Assembly: GCF_037975245.1 (NCBI RefSeq)
Contig: NC_092563.1
Location: 298,001 to 362,000, forward strand
Length of the DNA stretch: 64,000 nt
Source: Apostichopus japonicus
Taxonomy: Eukaryota; Echinodermata; Holothuroidea; Aspidochirotida; Stichopodidae
Direction: 5' to 3'
Below, piece by piece: positions 61,301-64,000 of this stretch. The position numbers and the translations under genes are program-made. The first letter of the stretch is position 1, and each line of letters opens with the position of its first letter. The notes under the pieces were generated by a model, which had not been told where the DNA came from, ran no database searches, and was given only the letters and a program-made list of their open reading frames with translations.

Positions 61301-63731
61301 ATATATGTTACCATGCAGCTATAGTCCACAACCTTACCTTCTCTGTAACTCTACCATCTCATATAAATGACCATGCAGCTATAGTCCACAAACTTACCTT
61401 CTCTGTAACTCTACCATCTCATATAAATGACCATGCAGCTATAGTCCACAACCTTACCTTCTCTGTAACTCTACCATCTCATATAAATGACCATGCAGCT
61501 ATAGTCCACAACCTTACCTTCTCTGTAACTCTAACATCTCATATAAATTACCATGCAGCTATAGTCCACAACCTTACCTTCTCTATTACTCTACCATCTC
61601 ATTTAAATTACCATGCAGCTATAGTCCACAACCTTACCTTCTCTGTAACTCTAACATCTCATATATATTACCATGCAGCTATAGTCCACAACCTTACCTT
61701 CTCTGTAACTCTAACATCTCATATAAATGACCATGCAGCTATAGTCCACAACCTTACCTTCTCTGTAACTCTACCATCTCATATATATTACCATGCAGCT
61801 ATAGTCCACAACCTTACCTTCTCTGTAACTCTACCATCTCATATATATTACCATGCAGCTATAGTCCACAACCTTACCTTCTCTGTAACTCTACCATCTC
61901 ATATATATTACCATGCAGCTATGGTCCACAACCTTACCTTCTCTGTAACTCTACCATCTCATATAAATGACCATGCAGCTATGGTCCACAACATTACCTT
62001 CTCTGTAACTCTACCATCTCATATATATTACCATGCAGCTATAGTCCACAACATTACCTTCTCTGTAACTCTACCATCTCATATAAATGACCATGCAGCT
62101 ATGGTCCACAACCTTACCTTCTCTGTAACTCTACCATCTCATATAAATGACCATGCAGCTATGGTCCACAACATTACCTTCTCTGTAACTCTACCATCTC
62201 ATATATATTACCATGCAGCTATAGTCCACAACATTACCTTCTCTGTAACTCTAACATCTCATATATGTTACCATGCTGCTATAGTCCACAACCTTACCTT
62301 CTCTGTAACTCTACCATCTCATATTAATGACCATGCAGCTATAGTCCACAACCTTAACTTCTCTGTAACTCTACCATCTCATATATGTTACCATGCAGCT
62401 ATAGTCCACAACCTTACCATCTCTGTAACTCTCTGGCGCGCAGCATACAAGAAAATTTCTGGTTTTGATAGCCCCCAGATCACTGGAAATGGCACTTCTC
62501 GGCTTGAAAAATGACCAACCAGATGTACACTTTTGACTGAGAACCAAGTTTTTCCCAATACTTTTTTTTCATTCATAACCCTTTTGAACCCATATCGATG
62601 TGGATAGTATATGTGATTGTACGTTTACACTCATACACAGGAGATGTACAGACATGATAATAATCATGAGTGACAACGTGCTATACGGTCACAGATCACA
62701 GAAACGACCACAAAGAGTCATTTACCTCATGCAGCATGTGTTGGATGAAGTTTTAGCCACCGCCAAATATGATTTTGATAAATAATCTCACACATTATTT
62801 TCTATTTATGGCCACACACAAAAATTATGCCACCAAATATTGGGGGGATACTAGTTACTATTAGATACTACCGTATATCCCAACCTAAAATTTTGGGGGG
62901 ACATGTCCAAGAACAGTGAAAAAACTTCCAGCCTCCACCGGGATTCGAACCCGGGTCTCCCGCTCTGTACGCGAACACCCTAACCAACTTGGCTATGGCC
63001 GCTGATTCGTTCGAAACCGGTAAGGAAAGTCGCAATTTCACTGAAGGCGTTTGTCACCAGTATCGTTTGTCCCCTGGTTGCTATAGCCCTATTTTCCTTT
63101 TTCATCGGCAAACCAAATTTCATTACGGAAGCGGTCCGTCTAACTATTCATTTCGAAAAAAAGTAAAAACTACTTTCGGTCATATATAGTAACAAATTGT
63201 GACACGGTTAGACAGGTGCCTTGCGAGGGATTAGCCAATGGAGGAGGGGAAGCTTGTATAGGCAAACTATCTAAGCGTAGCGCCACCATAACTTGGGGCG
63301 AAGCGCAAAAGAAAATTTTGGCCGAAAATGCCTCCCAGATCGCTGGAAATGGCACTTCCCAGGCTTTGTAAGTTGCATCTAAGCATTTTCTATTTTGAAA
63401 TTACTAGCGATATCATAAAAAAATATGCCACCAAATATTGGGGGGATATTAGATACTTTATCCCCCCACCTAAAATATTGGGGGGGACATGTGTAACTGT
63501 TTCCTCTATAAACAAGCATAACATGTATTTATCTTCTTGTTTAGGTTTCCTCACATGATATATCATGGTGAAGGGAAAGACATTTACACATTGCCTATCT
63601 ATGGTAACAGTGGCTTTAAAATAGGCATAGATGCAGGAGGACCAGAAGTTACTCCCTCCACGAGGAACTACACCCCAGATCCAGTGCGAGTTAAATACTG
63701 TGAAGAGTTTTTGAAGGAATTCTTACCCAGG
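43257..63731 (+). CDS. FAD-dependent sarcosine-oxidase family protein (PIPOX-like), first six exons
   Basis: Join of 43257-43359, 44528-44597, 47564-47755, 56971-57184, 59048-59214 and 63545-63731: 933 bases, 311 residues, still open at the last donor. Members are usually about 390-400 residues, so the end, including the expected second FAD loop and the covalent-flavin cysteine region, is to the right. The N-terminus has the Rossmann motif GCGGVG at 14-19, the ribose-binding glutamate in GIEQ (E40), GGSQDHSRIIR at 49-59, and a VTAGAW motif near 208-213. Family enzymes oxidatively demethylate sarcosine or oxidise pipecolate or N-methyl amino acids with release of H2O2, commonly in peroxisomes; substrate specificity cannot be read here. 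Introns are very large and packed with repeats. Orthology to PIPOX itself is not proven. Confidence 0.88.
43360..44527 (+). other. Oxidase intron 1
   Basis: Unique-looking sequence. ATGGACATCTTAGATCCAGC...AAG|GTATCA near 43955-43989 could be a short first exon of an alternative transcript, but it has no recognised similarity. Confidence 0.5.
44117..44184 (-). repeat. tRNA-derived (SINE-like) fragment
   Basis: On the minus strand GGGAGTGTTAGCTCAGTGG has a perfect A-box, and GAGTCACTCC can pair with GGGAGTG as an acceptor stem. The T-arm is degenerate, so it is a relic rather than a tRNA gene. Confidence 0.45.
44528..44597 (+). CDS. Oxidase exon 2
   Basis: Acceptor TTGCTCCAG, donor CAT|GTAAGA. 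It encodes VLGIEQFQLGHHYGGSQDHS with RI, the family's GSHG-xxR region. Confidence 0.9.
44690..45130. repeat. Two imperfect ~240-bp AGGTCA-rich repeat copies
   Basis: CCACATGATATGTAGAGA(G/A)TGAT recurs near 44761 and 45008 with surrounding AGGTCAAA motifs. Confidence 0.65.
45841..46428. repeat. ~61-bp minisatellite, about ten copies (oxidase intron 2)
   Basis: The unit contains GAAGCAGGTACCTTGAAGTG, TTGGTAAGGACAGTATGAAC and AGTTCTGAACC. Each copy has the donor-like CAG|GTACCT in the sense strand. Confidence 0.95.
46430..47563 (+). other. Oxidase intron 2, right part
   Basis: Two poly-G tracts (46516-46535, 46797-46810), the second beside CGTAGCCAGGACTTC, a motif of dispersed repeats. A 186-residue minus-strand frame at 47044-47604 crosses exon 3 and matches nothing known. 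Confidence 0.5.
47564..47755 (+). CDS. Oxidase exon 3
   Basis: Acceptor ATTTTTATAG, donor GA|GTGAGT. It encodes RYSYSEKEYVALAKGAYDAW and CGGLNVALKN, aligning with the R(H/K)AY...W...TGGL part of sarcosine oxidases. Confidence 0.9.
47756..48940 (+). other. Oxidase intron 3, left end, nothing recognised
   Basis: Ordinary AT-rich intron with a poly-G tract near 47898-47911. No repeat array or gene is visible. Confidence 0.6.
48945..49912. repeat. ~32-36-bp minisatellite, about 28 copies (oxidase intron 3)
   Basis: The unit is CTCACTACCAGTACACCC with optional ACCCG and TTGGAGTGTGTG. Insertions such as CTAGTAAA recur in phase, marking block duplications. All plus frames are open; not coding. Confidence 0.95.
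49930..51190 (+). other. Oxidase intron 3, nothing recognised
   Basis: An inverted partial repeat unit (GCACACTCCAGAGGG) lies at 49941-49957; the rest is unremarkable. Confidence 0.55.
51462..51858. repeat. ~20-bp quasi-palindromic array (CGATAAA-CCATG-TTTATCG)
   Basis: About 20 units, each a near-palindrome with CGATAAA and TTTATCG arms around CCATG or CATGG, in both orientations. Many variants keep the pairing arms. Confidence 0.9.
52190..52405 (-). repeat. Copy B of a dispersed repeat
   Basis: Reverse complement reads GACAGGTGCGTAGCAAGG...CTAAGCGTAGC...GGAAATGGCACTTCCCAGGC, matching 63188-63385 along its length and partly 34390-34500 and 62433-62520. Confidence 0.85.
52457..52640. mobile_element. 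Short foldback element sharing the TATGGAACG terminus
   Basis: Starts TATGGAACGAGAAAAGGG, like the end of the 3.9-kb element. An imperfect ~45-bp inverted repeat (about 52486-52530 and 52575-52615) includes ATCGTTAACGTCCT and GTAGCAAC. The right-hand terminus was not found. Confidence 0.5.
52650..53700. other. Interior of the TIR element, unrecognised
   Basis: Short open frames of 62-103 residues on both strands, none resembling a transposase. Possibly a decayed element interior. Confidence 0.4.
53738..54000. repeat. ~110-bp tandem repeat, three copies
   Basis: CACTTGTTTTACTTGATTTC and CGACATTC begin copies at about 53738, 53844 and 53956. Confidence 0.85.
54251..54328. repeat. Direct repeat 1 flanking a LINE-like tail
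   Basis: GAACGACTGATCC(A/G)CTCTC through GACTGTGTGATCATCGT, ~60 bp, recurs at about 54600-54667 with two mismatches. Confidence 0.9.
54340..54576 (+). mobile_element. Truncated 3' tail of a LINE-like non-LTR retrotransposon
   Basis: AT-rich sequence ends with the stem-loop TTAGCTATTGCTAA, then AATAAAGTTTAAATAAAAAA. Such a hairpin and A-rich tail is typical of CR1/L2-like 3' ends; the clade is inference. Confidence 0.45.
54695..54736 (-). pseudogene. U2 snRNA 5'-end fragment (pseudogene or SINE head)
   Basis: On the minus strand 42 bases match the conserved U2 5' end (GCTTCTCGGCCTTTTGGC, AAGATCATGTGTAGTATC, TGTTC) with about one difference, including the branch-point recognition GTAGTA. The rest of U2 is replaced by unrelated sequence that continues into the direct repeat at 54600-54667. 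Confidence 0.88.
55105..56165 (+). other. Oxidase intron 3, nothing recognised
   Basis: One poly-G tract at 55741-55752; no gene or array is identified. Confidence 0.55.
56170..56868. repeat. 82-90-bp minisatellite, about eight copies (oxidase intron 3)
   Basis: The unit includes CATGCTCTAACGCATGCTTT, TGCATCGCATCTT, CTCACAGTTACA and ACACAGACCTT. It ends ~100 bp before exon 4. Confidence 0.94.
56971..57184 (+). CDS. Oxidase exon 4
   Basis: Acceptor TTTTTCAATAG, donor ATT|GTAAGA. It encodes FPSFAPKSNLVAQYQKDGG and LANAVHIQLARKYGADVLE, typical of the DAO fold. The frame runs on past the donor to 57397 but loses similarity. Confidence 0.9.
57185..59047 (+). other. Oxidase intron 4, nothing recognised
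   Basis: Fragments such as ACCTGGCTATGCCACTGGGG near 57650 resemble ends of dispersed repeats. No gene is supported; the 58613-58816 minus frame is isolated. Confidence 0.55.
59048..59214 (+). CDS. Oxidase exon 5
   Basis: Acceptor TTTGGAATAG, donor AAGAG|GTTGGT. It encodes CCKKIVVTAGAWLNDVLKSV and VTVTQEQVTYFGTP. Confidence 0.9.
59466..62432. repeat. 60-bp minisatellite, about 49 copies (oxidase intron 5)
   Basis: The unit is TATAGTCCACAACCTTACCT, TCTCTGTAACTCTACCATCT and CATATATATTACCATGCAGC. The period is exactly 60 bp for almost the whole array; most variation is at ATATATATTA versus ATATAAATGA or ATATATGTTA. Confidence 0.98.
62433..62520 (+). repeat. Copy C (partial) of a dispersed repeat
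   Basis: GGCGCGCAGCATACAAG and CACTGGAAATGGCACTTCTC match the copies at 34.4, 52.2 and 63.3 kb. It abuts the end of the 60-bp array. Confidence 0.8.
62826..62905. repeat. GCCACCAAATATTGGGGGGA repeat, copy 1
   Basis: GCCACCAAATATTGGGGGGA and CCTAAAATTTTGGGGGGACA recur at 63427-63490. Confidence 0.8.
62931..63002 (-). tRNA. tRNA-like sequence (pseudogene or SINE head), anticodon ACA
   Basis: A 72-nt cloverleaf can be drawn: acceptor GCGGCCA/TGGAGGC with two mismatches, D-arm GCCAAGTTGGTTAGGGT, anticodon stem TTCGC/GCGGG with loop GTACAGA, T-arm CCGGGTTCGAATCCCGG. Both pol III promoter boxes are good. Anticodon ACA and the acceptor mismatches argue against a functional tRNA. Confidence 0.55.
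63188..63385 (+). repeat. Copy D (longest) of a dispersed repeat
   Basis: From AACAAATTGTGACACGGTTA to GGAAATGGCACTTCCCAGGC; reverse-complement copy at 52190-52405. Confidence 0.85.
63427..63490. repeat. GCCACCAAATATTGGGGGGA repeat, copy 2
   Basis: Second copy of the 62826-62905 sequence, shortened in the middle. Together the two bracket the tRNA-like head and copy D. Confidence 0.8.
63545..63731 (+). CDS. Oxidase exon 6
   Basis: Acceptor CTTCTTGTTTAG, donor AGG|GTAAAT. It encodes FPHMIYHGEGKDIYTLPIYG and FKIGIDAGGPEVTP. Ends phase 0; later exons are outside the window. Confidence 0.9.
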
Positions 63732-64000
63732 GTAAATACTGTTACATGAACATTAGACTCAGAATTGAGGCCTTATATGTTAAAATATTTGTGGCATGAC
63801 ATATGCCGGTCATTAAGACAGTTGCCTTACTAAGACACTGCAGGGTGCAAAAGGGTCAAAGGTATTGTGAGTTATGATTACCAATGTTACATGGGAAACA
63901 TAATAATGATAAGGGATTTAGATCATTTTGGACTTAGTTTGACAATGTCTGAGGAAGTTAACAGATTAACTTCAACAGTCAAATAATTACCTGTCAGGGC
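63732..64000 (+). other. Start of oxidase intron 6
   Basis: Intron following the exon-6 donor to the window end; nothing recognised. Confidence 0.6.

Noticed and set aside
59466-62432. CRISPR-like regular array
   Set aside because: There are no unique spacers: the whole 60-bp period is repeated, and the context is a eukaryotic intron.
61921-62514. 197-codon ORF at the end of the 60-bp array
   Set aside because: The period is a multiple of three, so openness is expected; other copies carry stops in the same frame.
890-63731. Functional cluster of NFS1, ADCK5 and an oxidase
   Set aside because: Separate orientations, large intergenic gaps and separate introns; adjacency in an animal genome does not imply a joint pathway.

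Overview
The window is eukaryotic, AT-rich and intron-rich. It carries parts or all of three conserved animal genes with consensus GT..AG introns, one intact BEL/Pao LTR retrotransposon, and many minisatellites and DNA-transposon-like repeats. The three proteins read like metazoan orthologues. AGGTCA-rich dispersed repeats, CA-tailed repeats, a BEL/Pao element and foldback elements would fit a marine deuterostome such as an echinoderm, but that is inference and the species cannot be named from sequence alone.

Layout. (1) 1-10,561 (+): the last seven coding exons (303 residues) of NFS1, the mitochondrial cysteine desulfurase; the N-terminal ~150 residues lie left of the window. (2) 10,562-15,780: 3' UTR and intergenic DNA with a 33-bp minisatellite; NFS1 and the next gene are tail-to-tail. 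(3) 15,781-31,752 (-): a complete 13-exon ADCK5-type UbiB-family atypical kinase, 610 residues if translation starts at 31,729. (4) 31,753-43,256: a divergent intergenic region holding three short non-autonomous elements with candidate 9-10-bp target duplications and a 6,881-bp BEL/Pao element (36,062-42,942, minus orientation) whose LTRs look identical, flanked by the 5-bp duplication AGCCG. (5) 43,257-63,731 (+): the first six exons (311 residues) of an FAD-dependent sarcosine-oxidase-family gene; its C-terminus is right of the window. Its third intron holds a 3.9-kb element with long terminal inverted repeats, with a U2-snRNA-like fragment, a LINE-like 3' tail and a palindromic array inside.

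Roughly a quarter of the window is tandem repeat, almost all intronic, with unit lengths from ~20 to ~400 bp. The most notable is in NFS1, where a minisatellite has multiplied the 3' splice site plus the first 12 bases of the following exon, giving eight upstream decoy acceptors, none frame-preserving. In ADCK5 a 102-bp duplication has copied the end of exon 11 with its donor site.

The three genes are not an operon. Their products share only an organelle-metabolism theme (Fe-S/sulfur donation, a ubiquinone-linked kinase family, peroxisomal-type amine oxidation), and I infer no functional link from adjacency. No CRISPR array, rRNA gene or convincingly functional tRNA was found.
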